Below, one piece after another: positions 50,281 through 62,973 of a DNA stretch of 64,000 bases. Numbering within the stretch: the stretch's first letter is position 1; each line of letters opens with the position of its first letter. Made by a program: the position numbers and the translations under genes. The stretch is from Halococcus saccharolyticus DSM 5350 (lineage in GTDB: Archaea; Halobacteriota; Halobacteria; Halobacteriales; Halococcaceae): assembly GCF_000336915.1 (NCBI RefSeq), contig NZ_AOMD01000030.1:62509-126508 (forward strand). Direction: 5' to 3'. The notes under the pieces are model-generated. The model was not told the DNA's origin. It saw only the letters and a program-made list of their open reading frames with translations, and did not search any database.

Positions 50281-52013
50281 TGGCCGTCGTCGACGTCGAT
50301 CCCGACGAGCTCCGGCGGTTCACCGGTCACGACGAGAAAAGCGACGGGGAACTCCGTGCGGACCTGTTCGAGCTCGGTCTCGAATACGAGGGCGAAACCG
50401 ACGAGGGGCTCATGCAGCTCGAATTCGAGGCCGATCGGCTGGATCGCCTCTCGGTCGAGGGGATCGCGCGCTCCCTGCGATACCAGTACGGCGACGATAG
50501 GGGTGTGTACGTCCCCCGGATCAACGACGCCGACTGGACGATCGAGGTCGATCCCTCGACGCCCGACGAACGGCCGTACGTCACCGGTGCGGTGATCAGG
50601 GGGCTCGACCTCGACGAGGCGGGGCTCGACTCGCTGATCCAGCTCCAGGAGAAACTCCACGCCACGATGGGCCGCGGGCGCGCGAAGGGTGCCATCGGGA
50701 TCCACGACCTCACAATGGTGAAAGGTCAGTCCCGCGCGGACGACGCGGACAACTCGATCACCTACCGGGGGATCGAACCCGACGAGGACAGCTTCGTCCC
50801 GCTCGACAGTCACGCCGAACTCACGCCCGCCGAAGTGCTCACCGAGCATCCGACCGGCGAGACCTACGCCGACCTGATCGCCGAGTACGAGCGCTATCCC
50901 GCGATCTACGACGATCTCGGGCTGTTCTCGTTCCCGCCCGTCATCAACGGTCGGCGGACCGAGGTGAACACCGAGAGTCGGGAGCTGTTCGTCGAACTCA
51001 CGGGGACCGACCAGTGGACCATCGACCGGATGTGCGCTATCATCTGCTACGCGCTCGACGCCCGCGGTGCGACGGTCGAGCGCGTGAACGTCGAATATCC
51101 CGATCGCACCCTCAACCGCCCCGACTTCGCCCTTTCCGAGAAGACCGTGGCCCACGAACGGATCGAACGCTCGCTCGGCGTCTCGCTCGACGAGCGCGAG
51201 GTGGTGGATCTCCTCGAACGATCGGGCCTCGACGCCGAGACGTCGGACAATGGCAGTGGGGACGGCGAAAACGACGCGGATCGGGTCTACGACGTGTCGA
51301 TCCCGCCCTACCGCGTGGACGTACTCCACCCGGTCGACGTGATCGACGACATCGGTCGCGCGTACGGGTTCAACGAACTGGAGCCGGAGTATCCCGACGT
51401 GAGCACTGTCGGCGGTCGTCACGAGCGTTCGCGCCACGAGCGCGCCATCCGGGACACCCTCGTGGGACTCGGGTTCGAGGACCTGCTCGATTTCCACCTC
51501 ATCGGCGAGACCGAAAACTTCGATCGGATGGGTCTCTCCCCGGACGACGAAGCGTTCGGCGCGGCCGAACCCACCACCATCGCGGAGCCGTACAGCCAGG
51601 AGTACGGGATGGTTCGGACCTGGGCGCTGCCCTCGCTCGTGATGGTTCTGGAGAACAACACCCACCGACGCTATCCCCAGGACCTCGCCGAAGTCGGGCT
51701 CGCCGCACATGTTGACGATACTGAAAACACCAACGTCACCGAGGAGCGTCACGTCGCCGGCGTGCTCGCGCGGACCGACGCCTCCTACGAGGACGCGAAG
51801 GGGAGGGTGAGCGCGCTCGCGCGCGCGTTCGATGTGTCCCTCGAAACATCCCCAACCGAGCACGCCTCGTTCATCGACGGTCGCGCCGCGAGCGTGGTGC
51901 TCGACGGCAAACAGGTGGGAATCGTCGGCGAACTCCATCCTGAAGTGTTGGTCGAGCACGGTCTCGAACTGCCCGTGGCGGCGTTCGAGTTCCGAGCCGA
52001 CGCGCTCCGGTAA
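50280..52013 (+). CDS. pheT: Phenylalanyl-tRNA synthetase beta subunit
   Basis: 577 residues from ATG 50280 (MAVVDVDPDELRRFTGHDEK), the archaeal type without the bacterial tRNA-binding N-terminal domain. It has B1-like, B3/B4 editing (FPPVINGRRTEVNTESRELF), B5 (FALSEKTVAHERIERSLG and VSIPPYRVDVLHPVDVIDDI) and the catalytic-like B6/B7 fold. It edits Tyr-tRNA-Phe and supports the alpha subunit. The start overlaps the pheS stop by one base, so the two are made in equal amounts. Ends 6 nt from convergent pyrD. Confidence 0.96.
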   Translation: MAVVDVDPDELRRFTGHDEKSDGELRADLFELGLEYEGETDEGLMQLEFEADRLDRLSVEGIARSLRYQYGDDRGVYVPRINDADWTIEVDPSTPDERPYVTGAVIRGLDLDEAGLDSLIQLQEKLHATMGRGRAKGAIGIHDLTMVKGQSRADDADNSITYRGIEPDEDSFVPLDSHAELTPAEVLTEHPTGETYADLIAEYERYPAIYDDLGLFSFPPVINGRRTEVNTESRELFVELTGTDQWTIDRMCAIICYALDARGATVERVNVEYPDRTLNRPDFALSEKTVAHERIERSLGVSLDEREVVDLLERSGLDAETSDNGSGDGENDADRVYDVSIPPYRVDVLHPVDVIDDIGRAYGFNELEPEYPDVSTVGGRHERSRHERAIRDTLVGLGFEDLLDFHLIGETENFDRMGLSPDDEAFGAAEPTTIAEPYSQEYGMVRTWALPSLVMVLENNTHRRYPQDLAEVGLAAHVDDTENTNVTEERHVAGVLARTDASYEDAKGRVSALARAFDVSLETSPTEHASFIDGRAASVVLDGKQVGIVGELHPEVLVEHGLELPVAAFEFRADALR

Positions 52014-52019
52014 CCCTCG

Positions 52020-53072
52020 TTATTCGAGATCGGCCCCGACTGCTTCGTCGACGCTGCCGAACCCGTCGCGCTCCAGTAGTTCGAGCAGTCCACGATTGAT
52101 GTCGCGCGCGAGCGACGGCCCCTGGTAGATGAGTCCGGTGTAGAGCTGCACCAGCGACGCGCCCGCGCGGAGCTTCCGATAGGCTCCCGCCGCGCTCGAC
52201 ACGCCGCCAACGCCGATCACCGGCACGTCGGTCCGCTCGGCGACGAACGCAACGGCTCGCGTCGCGCGCGCTTCGAGCGGCTTTCCCGACAGACCTCCTT
52301 CCTCGACGCGGTTCGGGCTTCGGAGCGACGCTGGCCGCTCGGTCGTGGTGTTCGTCGCGATTACACCATCGAGGTCCATCTCGTCGACCACTGCAAGCGC
52401 TTCCTCGACGGCATCGTCGGTGAGGTCGGGCGAGAGCTTCACGAGAAGCGGATCCGCGCCAGCGTCTTGGAGGGTCCCGAAGATATGTTCGAGATGATCG
52501 CGGTGCTGGAGATCGCGGAGGCCTGGCGTGTTCGGGCTCGACACGTTTACCACGAAGTACTCGCCCGCGGCACAGCGTTCGTAGGAGTATCGGTAGTCCG
52601 CGGCGGCCGCTTCGAGCGGCGTCGCTTTCGACTTCCCGATGTTGACGCCGACTGGAACGTTCGCGCGTGCGCGCGAGAGCCGATCGCCGATGCGGTCGGC
52701 ACCGTGGTTGTTGAACCCCATCCGATTGACGAGCGCGCCGTCCTCGGCCAGCCGGAAGAGCCGCGGACGCGGGTTGCCGTCCTGCGCCTCGGCAGTGACA
52801 CCGCCGACCTCGACGTGGCCGAAGCCGAGCTGGCCGAGCGCGCGCGGGACCTCGGCGTTCTTGTCGAAGCCGGCGGCGACACCGATCGGATTCGGAAAGT
52901 CGAGGCCGAATTCGGTGGTGGTGAGCCGATCGTCGTCGACGGTGTAGCGCGCGGCGAGTGCCGGCTCGATCGGGGTGTGTTGGGCGGTTTCGAGCAGTCT
53001 GTGGACGGTGCTGTGTGCGGATTCGGCTGGCAGGCGGAACAACAGCGGCTTACAAATATCGTAGACTCCCAT
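52020..53072 (-). CDS. pyrD: Dihydroorotate dehydrogenase (quinone), class 2
   Basis: 350 residues. It oxidises dihydroorotate to orotate in pyrimidine synthesis, passing electrons to membrane quinone. FMN site NPIGVAAGFDKNAEV, GFGHVEVGGVTAEAQDGNPRPR, the class 2 catalytic Ser in VNVSSPNTPGLRDLQ, and the C-terminal IGVGGVSSAAGAYRKLRAGA phosphate site. The N-terminal YDICKPLLFRLPAESAHSTVH is the amphipathic membrane-associating segment of class 2 enzymes. It is 36 nt downstream of the 65-residue gene on the same strand. Confidence 0.95.
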   Translation of the reverse strand: MGVYDICKPLLFRLPAESAHSTVHRLLETAQHTPIEPALAARYTVDDDRLTTTEFGLDFPNPIGVAAGFDKNAEVPRALGQLGFGHVEVGGVTAEAQDGNPRPRLFRLAEDGALVNRMGFNNHGADRIGDRLSRARANVPVGVNIGKSKATPLEAAAADYRYSYERCAAGEYFVVNVSSPNTPGLRDLQHRDHLEHIFGTLQDAGADPLLVKLSPDLTDDAVEEALAVVDEMDLDGVIATNTTTERPASLRSPNRVEEGGLSGKPLEARATRAVAFVAERTDVPVIGVGGVSSAAGAYRKLRAGASLVQLYTGLIYQGPSLARDINRGLLELLERDGFGSVDEAVGADLE

Positions 53073-53108
53073 GGTGCGCTTCAGGTCGAGCAGTCGTCGG
53101 CCCGTGGT

Positions 53109-53306
53109 TTAGAAGTCGTGTTCGACCTCGTCCTGATCGGCCTTCTGGATGATGATCTTGTCCTCCCGCACCCGAACGAACACTTCGTCGCCGATCGCCA
53201 TCCCCGCGACCGCCAGTTCGTCCTCGTGGAGGTTGACATGGACGTTGTGGTATTCGCCGTTCTCGTCCTTCGCCCCGCTGGGACTGAGCTTCTTTTTCCG
53301 TACCAT
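53109..53306 (-). CDS. Conserved small haloarchaeal protein, AbrB/SpoVT-like swapped-hairpin look
   Basis: 65 residues, MVRKKKLSPSGAKDENGEYH.... The strand pattern YHNVHVNLHEDELAVAGMAIGDEVFVRVREDKIIIQKAD is typical of an AbrB/SpoVT swapped-hairpin domain: a basic head, then the beta-loop-helix GDEVFVRVRED. It is probably a dimeric DNA-binding regulator or antitoxin-like protein. A box A GTTAAGTG is about 32 nt before the ATG. It heads the pyrD transcript. Confidence 0.7.
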   Translation of the reverse strand: MVRKKKLSPSGAKDENGEYHNVHVNLHEDELAVAGMAIGDEVFVRVREDKIIIQKADQDEVEHDF

Positions 53307-53530
53307 CCCGGTGTCTTATCCCGTCGTTCGATACAGGATACACTTAACCTTACGGTCCGACGACCGCCGCTCACCTGTATAGACGGGTATCCGGATCGCG
53401 GCCGTATATACTGCTGGGCAGACCCACGACGAATGTCCGGAGATTTCGTCGTCGTGTGGTCGTTCATGTGAATCACGAAACGACTCACCCCAACGACACC
53501 CACTCCTACCGAAATCGACCCCCGTCGCAG

Positions 53531-53546
53531 GGATATATTTATAGTG
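53531..53546 (+). promoter_or_regulatory. Box A of the MC1 gene
   Basis: GGATATATTTATAGTG contains overlapping TATA-like cores about 43 nt before ATG 53583, giving a leader of about 17 nt. It is one of the clearest promoters in the window, as expected for an abundant protein. Confidence 0.55.
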
Positions 53547-53582
53547 TGCCATGTGCTGGTTCAGCACGGAGTGGCAAAAACC

Positions 53583-53897
53583 ATGGCACGAGATACGGAC
53601 GACAAGCGAAACTTCGCGCTCCGCGGGGACGGCGACGACGAAACGAGCGTTTTCTCGGGGCGCACACCACGCCAGGCGGCGCTCAAGGCTGCCCGGCGGC
53701 TTGACGCTGCCGACGGGGAGGAGAATGCGAGCCGCGAGGAGCTCCGGCTCCGAGAGAAGGGGACACACAAGGTCCACATCTACGAGGGATGGGCGTGGAA
53801 CGAGGAGGCCCCGTCGGACAAACCCGACTGGATGCCGGACACCATCACCGAGGCCAACGTCTCGAAACAGGGGATCGAACACCTCGAGGCGCTCTGA
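53583..53897 (+). CDS. MC1-family non-histone chromosomal protein
   Basis: 104 residues from ATG 53583. MARDTDDKRNFALRGDGDDET opens the family, followed by the MC1 core: VFSGRTPRQAALKAARRLD, ELRLREKGTHKVHIYEGWAW and NVSKQGIEHLEAL. MC1 binds and sharply bends DNA; family members are abundant nucleoid proteins in methanogens and haloarchaea. The haloarchaeal copy carries an acidic loop (ADGEENAS). It is directly upstream of the rRNA operon, and a strong box A precedes it. Confidence 0.9.
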   Translation: MARDTDDKRNFALRGDGDDETSVFSGRTPRQAALKAARRLDAADGEENASREELRLREKGTHKVHIYEGWAWNEEAPSDKPDWMPDTITEANVSKQGIEHLEAL

Positions 53898-54216
53898 GGG
53901 CGTCACGCGACGAAATCCGTACAGGTTTCAGCCGGCGGCACGAGAAGCGAGTGCGCGGCCAGACACCCGACTCGACCGGACGCGCACGCGTGGGATGAGG
54001 AGTCGGCCTCCAGCCGCGCGACACTGTCCTTCGATTTCTCACACGACATGCGAGCCCTCGCTCGCATTGACTACCGACTCTTGGGACGATCTCACCAGAT
54101 CCTCGGGAGTATCGTTTCGGTACCAGAAATTTTTTCTGGGAATCCGTCAGTGAACTCTCTCCGAGAACTGGTCGCAGGAACCGAGTCACCAGAGCACAAA
54201 GCGGCCTTGAGTCGAC
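53898..54216. other. 319-nt gap between the MC1 gene and the first rRNA promoter, no gene
   Basis: No supportable coding region. A run ATTTTTTCT near 54128-54136 could end MC1 transcription. Some promoter-like sequence before P1 cannot be excluded. Confidence 0.4.
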
Positions 54217-54226
54217 GGGTTTATCC
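54217..54226 (+). promoter_or_regulatory. rRNA operon promoter P1
   Basis: GGGTTTATCC box A; the predicted start lies about 26 nt on, near 54249, in GAATGGAATGCGAACGG. That start-region sequence is repeated almost exactly at P2. Confidence 0.55.
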
Positions 54227-54296
54227 GTCAACCGCGATTCGAATGGAATGCGAACGGCCGGTCGGAATCGACCACCGGCCCGAAGACGATCCGACG

Positions 54297-54306
54297 CCCT
54301 TAAGTG
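54297..54306 (+). promoter_or_regulatory. rRNA operon promoter P2
   Basis: CGACGCCCTTAAGTGG, the haloarchaeal rRNA-type box A with its upstream CGACG element, followed about 26 nt on by CGGATGGAATGCAGAAAG. It duplicates the P1 layout. Confidence 0.65.
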
Positions 54307-54419
54307 GTACAGGGCACTCGGATGGAATGCAGAAAGCGAACGACACGGGAGGCCGTTCAACTCGGTCTCCGCTGCGGGCTTCCGGGGCGAGTTGGATTCG
54401 CCCCGGACACCCTTCGAAG

Positions 54420-54429
54420 GGTTTATACC
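54420..54429 (+). promoter_or_regulatory. rRNA operon promoter P3
   Basis: AGGGTTTATACCC box A close to P1's sequence, with a TTCGAA-containing upstream element; predicted start about 54450. It is the promoter nearest to 16S. Confidence 0.55.
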
Positions 54430-54504
54430 CTCGAACGGTGTACGATGAAGTCCGAAGGAAATGAGGATTCCGCCCCTGCGGTCCGCCGTCAAGACGGGAT
54501 CTGA

Positions 54505-54540
54505 TGTCAGCCCTGATAGTTCGGTGACACCCGGTTCGGT
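54505..54540 (+). other. 5' arm of the pre-16S processing stem
   Basis: Complementary with few mismatches to 56160-56195 after 16S; the core TCAGCCC-GATAGTTCG pairs across the whole 16S. Such stems carry the bulge-helix-bulge cut by the splicing endonuclease, encoded here by endA. Confidence 0.7.
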
Positions 54541-54625
54541 CCGCGGTGTCGCCGAGTGCGAACCCGATAGGTGAACACAACACCTTGTGTTCCCGCCTAA
54601 ACCCCCCGAGCCTTGTGCTCGGGAC

Positions 54626-56099
<1,474 letters not shown>

Positions 56100-56159
56100 A
56101 CAGAACGGGATCGGGCCGATGGCCCGACCCACACACGGTTCGCACACGGCGACTCGTGG

Positions 56160-56195
56160 TGCCGACCGGGCACCGACGAACTATCGGGGCTGACG
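56160..56195 (+). other. 3' arm of the pre-16S processing stem
   Basis: Pairs with 54505-54540 (shared core CGAACTATCGGGGCTGA). It lies 61 nt past the 16S end and 31 nt before the spacer tRNA. Confidence 0.7.
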
Positions 56196-56226
56196 TCTGT
56201 CCGACCAGCCTTCCTTCGTGGAAGGC

Positions 56227-56298
56227 GGGCCCATAGCTCAGTGGGAGAGTGCCTCCTTTGCAAGGAGGATGCCCTGGGTTCGAATCCCAGTGGGTCCA
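56227..56298 (+). tRNA. tRNA-Ala (anticodon TGC)
   Basis: 72 nt. Acceptor GGGCCCA pairs with TGGGTCC, discriminator A at 56298. Anticodon stem CCTCC/GGAGG with loop TTTGCAA gives TGC at 56259-56261. The T arm GGTTCGAATCC is standard. CCA is not encoded. Spacer tRNA of the rRNA operon, as usual in haloarchaea. Confidence 0.97.
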
Positions 56299-56448
56299 TG
56301 CGTCGACTCGATCCGAACCGCGGCCCTTAAGTGGGTCTCGGTGGTATGATCGAGTCCGACCGAACCGATGCACCACCCCGTGCGAGCGCGGGTGGGAAGG
56401 GTCAATACACGCACCATTCCACACCTGGGCGTGTAGATGAGACCGTGT

Positions 56449-56480
56449 GTACGTGCGATCCAGGCGTCCACTGGACCCGT
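56449..56480 (+). other. 5' arm of the pre-23S processing stem
   Basis: GTACGTGCGATCCAG (56449-56463) and CTGGACCCG (56471-56479) pair with CTGGATCGCACGTAC (59464-59478) and CGGGTCCAG (59448-59456) after 23S. The unpaired bases between the helices resemble a bulge-helix-bulge. Confidence 0.75.
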
Positions 56481-56510
56481 TCAGCGGGTTCATGGATTCT
56501 GTAGACGACC

Positions 56511-59414
<2,904 letters not shown>

Positions 59415-59447
59415 ACAGTCATAACGCATTGAATCCGTCCTGCTGGA

Positions 59448-59480
59448 CGGGTCCAGGCGCTAACTGGATCGCACGTACCA
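59448..59480 (+). other. 3' arm of the pre-23S processing stem
   Basis: Complement of 56449-56480 (CGGGTCCAG and CTGGATCGCACGTAC), so 23S is released from a long paired precursor stem. Confidence 0.75.
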
Positions 59481-59540
59481 TAGCCATACGCTGGCCTCAC
59501 CGATCGTCGGCTTCGCGCGGTTCGATTCCGCGGATCGGCA

Positions 59541-59658
59541 TTGAGGCGGCCATAGCGGCGGGGCAAACTCCCGTACCCATCCCGAACACGGCAGATAAGC
59601 CCGCCAGCGTTCCAGCGAGTACTGGAGTGCGCGAGCCTCTGGGAAAACTGCCTCGCAA
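59541..59658 (+). rRNA. rrfA: 5S ribosomal RNA
   Basis: About 118 nt. The core CCCGTACCCATCCCGAACACGG and GTACTGGAGTGCGCGAGCC match haloarchaeal 5S. Helix I is set by GAGGCGG (59543-59549) pairing with CTGCCTC (59648-59654), with one G-U pair. Ends are approximate. Confidence 0.93.
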
Positions 59659-59784
59659 GAGGGGCCAAGTACGAGCCCAGGAACGCAATCGGTAGTACAC
59701 GCTGGGTCCGTCCCGGTGGAACCCGAGACCGTTCCGTTACAACGGCTCGCAACTAGTGGTTCGCCGCCTTTCCATTCATACCTG

Positions 59785-59805
59785 AGGCACCGTTTCGGTG
59801 CCTCG
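59785..59805 (+). terminator. Hairpin after 5S (probable rRNA operon terminator or processing site)
   Basis: GAGGCACCG-TTT-CGGTGCCTC: a perfect 9-bp stem with a 3-nt loop, 127 nt after 5S and 80 nt before tRNA-Cys. A second stem CGGTAGC/GCTACCG (59836-59853, 4-nt loop) follows. tRNA-Cys may therefore be transcribed separately. Confidence 0.55.
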
Positions 59806-59884
59806 ACTCATCACTTCTCGAAGAGTGACAACGCTCGGTAGCAACCGCTACCGTTATCCCTTCGAGTTCAGTAGTATCAACTAT

Positions 59885-59960
59885 GCCAAGGTGGCAGAGT
59901 CCGGCCTAACGCAGCGGCCTGCAGAGCCGCCCATCGCCGGTTCAAATCCGGCCCTTGGCT
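59885..59960 (+). tRNA. tRNA-Cys (anticodon GCA)
   Basis: 76 nt. Acceptor GCCAAGG pairs with CCTTGGC; discriminator is T at 59960 (U73, a cysteine identity base). The anticodon stem GCGGC/GCCGC holds loop CTGCAGA, giving GCA at 59921-59923. CCA is not encoded. The usual distal tRNA of haloarchaeal rRNA operons. Confidence 0.97.
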
Positions 59961-60522
59961 TTCCGTACCGAGCATTTGCAGTTTTTGATCAACGTGTAAG
60001 CGCGATCCCGACTGCGACAGTTTTGTAGCAACCAGCATCTCACCCGCTGCCGTTCTGTTTTGACATCAACGAGCACGGATCTTCCGTGTCGGTCGTTCTC
60101 GATCATAACTGATAACCCAAAAACGATCTTTAGCTGTGCTAGTCATCGACGATCGATTGTTTCTTCCTTCTTCTTTTTGAACGAGATATCTCTCGACTTT
60201 GGTGAAATATGTGGTTAGAATTCGAGAGTAGTAACCTTTCACGCTCTAATTACACTCTCTCGGAAACTACGTTGTGGTGCTGTGCGATTCACTGTTTGTT
60301 ATCGATATTGTTGATCTGTGCGTATTTTTTTGAGGCGTATCCGCGATTTCTCCACGTTTTGGAGTGACATAGTCTCTCTCTCTGCTCTTGACCAGACAAG
60401 CGGTGGTCAGCAACAACGTATACCACCTCTGCTTGCGCTCGATTTCCATCCGTTCACCCGGTAGTGGGTCGTACAATCAGACACGAGCGTAGCTTTATCA
60501 CGCGCGCCGTACTGGCTGGTGT
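59961..60522. other. 562-nt AT-rich gap after the rRNA operon, no gene
   Basis: Contains T-runs (GTTTTTG near 59981, GTTTTG near 60020, CTTTTTG near 60173) that could end tRNA-Cys transcription. AT-rich between about 60090 and 60440. No open frame, RNA gene or repeat that I can support. The cofH box A lies at its end. Confidence 0.5.
60493..60499 (+). promoter_or_regulatory. Box A of cofH
   Basis: CTTTATC centred 26-27 nt before ATG 60523, predicting a leaderless cofH message. Confidence 0.55.
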
Positions 60523-61884
60523 ATGCTCGAACCCGCAAGCGGTGCAGCGTCAGGGAGTCCCGACACGATCGAGTTCGATCACGTGCCAGAGACCGACCAA
60601 GCGTTCGAGAACGCCCTCGCGAAGGCACGTGACGGCGAGCGCCTTTCTGTCGAAGACGGTGTGGCGCTCATCACGACGGGCTCCGACGTCGATGGTATCG
60701 ATACCGATCGAAAAGAGCGGGTGCTGGAGGCTGCCGATCGCCGTCGCGCTGAGGTCGTCGGCGAGGAAGTCACGTTCGTGGCGAACCTGAACAACAACGT
60801 TACCACGGCATGCAACACCGGCTGTCTGTTCTGCAACTTCAAAGATACTGCTGCGAACTTCGAGTCCGACTCTAACGTCGATCACGCCGGCTTCACGAAG
60901 ACCCTCGACGAGTCGCGCGAGGTCGTCCGCGACGCCGTCGATCGGGGCGTCTCCGAAGTGACGTCCGTCTCGGGGCTGCACCCGGGCCTTGCGCTCGACG
61001 ACGAGCATCACGAGATACTCCGATCGTTCGACAACCCGGCGAGCGACGTGAACTACAAACCACCCGAGCAGTACGAGACGCCGCCTGGAACCTACATCGA
61101 ACAGATGCGGGCGATGTCGGTCGGGGGCGTCCACCTCCACTCGATGACGCCCGAGGAGGCTTACCACGCCAATCGAGGTACCGATCGGAGCTACGAGACC
61201 GTCTACCGCCGGCTCGCCGACGCCGGCCTCGACTCGGCCCCCGGTACAGCCGCCGAAATCCTCGTCGACGAGGTGCGCGACGTCATCTGTCCCGGCAAGA
61301 TCGACACCGGGGAGTGGATCGCGGCGATGGAGGGCGCGGTCGCGGCGGGGTTGCCCGTCACGGCGACGATGATGTACGGCCATGTCGAGAACGAGCGCCA
61401 CCGCGTGCTGCATCTCGACCGCATCCGTCGGCTCCAGGACCGCACCGGTGCGATTACCGAGTTCGTGCCCCTCTCCTTCATATACCAGCAGACACCGCTG
61501 TACGAGCGCGGGATCGTCTCGGGCGGCGCGAGCGACGCCGAGGACGAACTCCTGATCGCCGTTTCTCGATTGTTTCTCGACAACGTCGATCACATCCAAT
61601 CGAGCTGGGTGAAGTTCGGCGACGAGAAGGGGCTGAAACTCCTGAACTGCGGCGCGGACGACTTCATGGGGACGATCCTCTCCGAGGAAATCACGAAGCG
61701 CGCCGGCGGAAGCTACGGCGAGTTCCGGTCGTTCGCCGACTACGTCGACATGATCTCGGCCATCGGCCGGGTACCGGTTGAGCGCTCGATGGACTACGAG
61801 GAGTGCCGACGGCTCGATCCCGACGCCAACCCGGTCGGCCCAGTTCTGGGGCCACGTGCCGACGGGACGCCGCTGCTCTCCTGA
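60523..61884 (+). CDS. cofH: FO synthase subunit 2 (5-amino-6-(D-ribitylamino)uracil--tyrosine 4-hydroxyphenyl transferase)
   Basis: 453 residues. Radical SAM enzyme that, with CofG, makes the F420 precursor FO from tyrosine and a ribityl-diaminouracil. The SAM cluster Cys motif is NTACNTGCLFCNF. Other hallmark blocks are GVSEVTSVSGLHPGLALDDE, VHLHSMTPEEAYHANRGT, LPVTATMMYGHVEN and SWVKFGDEKGLKLLNCGADDFMGT. The N-terminal 60 residues are an ordinary helix region. No cofG is in the window. The ATG at 60523 is 26-27 nt after a CTTTATC box A. Confidence 0.95.
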   Translation: MLEPASGAASGSPDTIEFDHVPETDQAFENALAKARDGERLSVEDGVALITTGSDVDGIDTDRKERVLEAADRRRAEVVGEEVTFVANLNNNVTTACNTGCLFCNFKDTAANFESDSNVDHAGFTKTLDESREVVRDAVDRGVSEVTSVSGLHPGLALDDEHHEILRSFDNPASDVNYKPPEQYETPPGTYIEQMRAMSVGGVHLHSMTPEEAYHANRGTDRSYETVYRRLADAGLDSAPGTAAEILVDEVRDVICPGKIDTGEWIAAMEGAVAAGLPVTATMMYGHVENERHRVLHLDRIRRLQDRTGAITEFVPLSFIYQQTPLYERGIVSGGASDAEDELLIAVSRLFLDNVDHIQSSWVKFGDEKGLKLLNCGADDFMGTILSEEITKRAGGSYGEFRSFADYVDMISAIGRVPVERSMDYEECRRLDPDANPVGPVLGPRADGTPLLS

Positions 61885-62009
61885 TCGTTACTGTCCGTTC
61901 GTTTCGGCTCTGCGTCGCGGCTCCGTTCGCCGGCCGTCGGTACTCGATCACCTGGTGTCCCACCACGATTCATGTGCGTCCGGAGCCATCCCTTCCGTGG
62001 TGCATTCGA

Positions 62010-62702
62010 ATGACCGACAACACGAACCAACCGGACGACACTACGAGCGGCGGGACCAGTTCGACCATCGAACTGCCGACCGTGACAGCGAACGACCTCG
62101 CGAATGCGTCGATGCCCTCCGAACGAGTCGGTTGTATCGTACTCGCCGCGGGAACGAGCAGCCGGTTCGGGGACGAGAACAAACTCCTCGCCGAGACCGA
62201 GGGCGAGGCCCTGGTGCGGCGCGCGGCGGCGACGGCGCTCGCGAGTCCCGTCGACGAGGTCGTGGTCGTGGTGGGTCACGAGGCGAGCGCGGTCCGCGAG
62301 GCGCTCTCGGGGCTGAACGTCGGGGTCGTGACGAACGACGACTACGAGGCAGGCCAGAGCACGTCGGTCCATGCGGGTGTGGTGGCTGCGCGCGAGCGCA
62401 ACTGGGACGCGGCGGTGTTCGCACTCGGGGATATGCCCCACGTCGATCCCGCCTCGATCGAGCGACTACTGAAAGCGTACGCAGCCGACCACGCCACGAT
62501 CCTCGCGGCGGCGTACGACCGAAAGCGCGGCAACCCCACCCTGTTCGACGCGGCCCACTTCGACGCACTCGCGGCGATCGAGGGCGATACCGGTGGTCGG
62601 GAGTTGATCGTCGGCAGCGACGATGCGGCTCTCGTCGAGACCGACGATCCCGGTGTGGTGCGTGACGTCGACCATCGAGACGACATCGATCGACTCGACT
62701 GA
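62010..62702 (+). CDS. MobA-like NTP-transferase (molybdenum-cofactor cytidylyl-/guanylyltransferase-like)
   Basis: 230 residues from ATG 62010; 35 hydrophilic residues precede the core and an internal ATG at 62112 (MPSERVGCIVLAAG) is an alternative start. The GT-A-like nucleotidyltransferase fold is seen in VGCIVLAAGTSSRFGDENKLLAE (P-loop-like LAAGxSxRFG), VVVVVGHEAS, VFALGDMPHVDPASIERLL (metal Asp) and AAYDRKRGNPTLFD. The family transfers CMP or GMP to molybdopterin, or couples other sugar/lipid nucleotides. The target here is uncertain. It follows cofH by 125 nt, but no F420-specific signature is visible. Confidence 0.75.
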   Translation: MTDNTNQPDDTTSGGTSSTIELPTVTANDLANASMPSERVGCIVLAAGTSSRFGDENKLLAETEGEALVRRAAATALASPVDEVVVVVGHEASAVREALSGLNVGVVTNDDYEAGQSTSVHAGVVAARERNWDAAVFALGDMPHVDPASIERLLKAYAADHATILAAAYDRKRGNPTLFDAAHFDALAAIEGDTGGRELIVGSDDAALVETDDPGVVRDVDHRDDIDRLD

Positions 62703-62973
62703 CTGCCGGGATCCCCCCTCGGCCCAGCGTTGCGGGGTCGTTACCGAACGGTACTTCGACGTCGTCGAAGCGACGACGACCGATACCCGCCGGAACGATC
62801 ATGAGGGCAACATTTTATGTGCGTCGAGCGTGGGATACCGGTCGGAGGTAGCGATTCGCACGATCCGGTGTGTGTTCATCGGGGCGCACAGCGGTGGCCA
62901 CGTCGCGCGGTGCGTGACACACGGCCCCTGGTGTGCGTCGAGCGGCATCGCTGCCACGCCACCAGGAGAACGC

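Noticed and set aside
62819-62944. Direct repeat GTGCGTCGAGCG (62819 and 62933) upstream of NAD kinase as a regulator site
   Set aside because: Only 12 nt in GC-rich DNA with similar simple motifs around; could occur by chance and no symmetry or promoter relation is visible.
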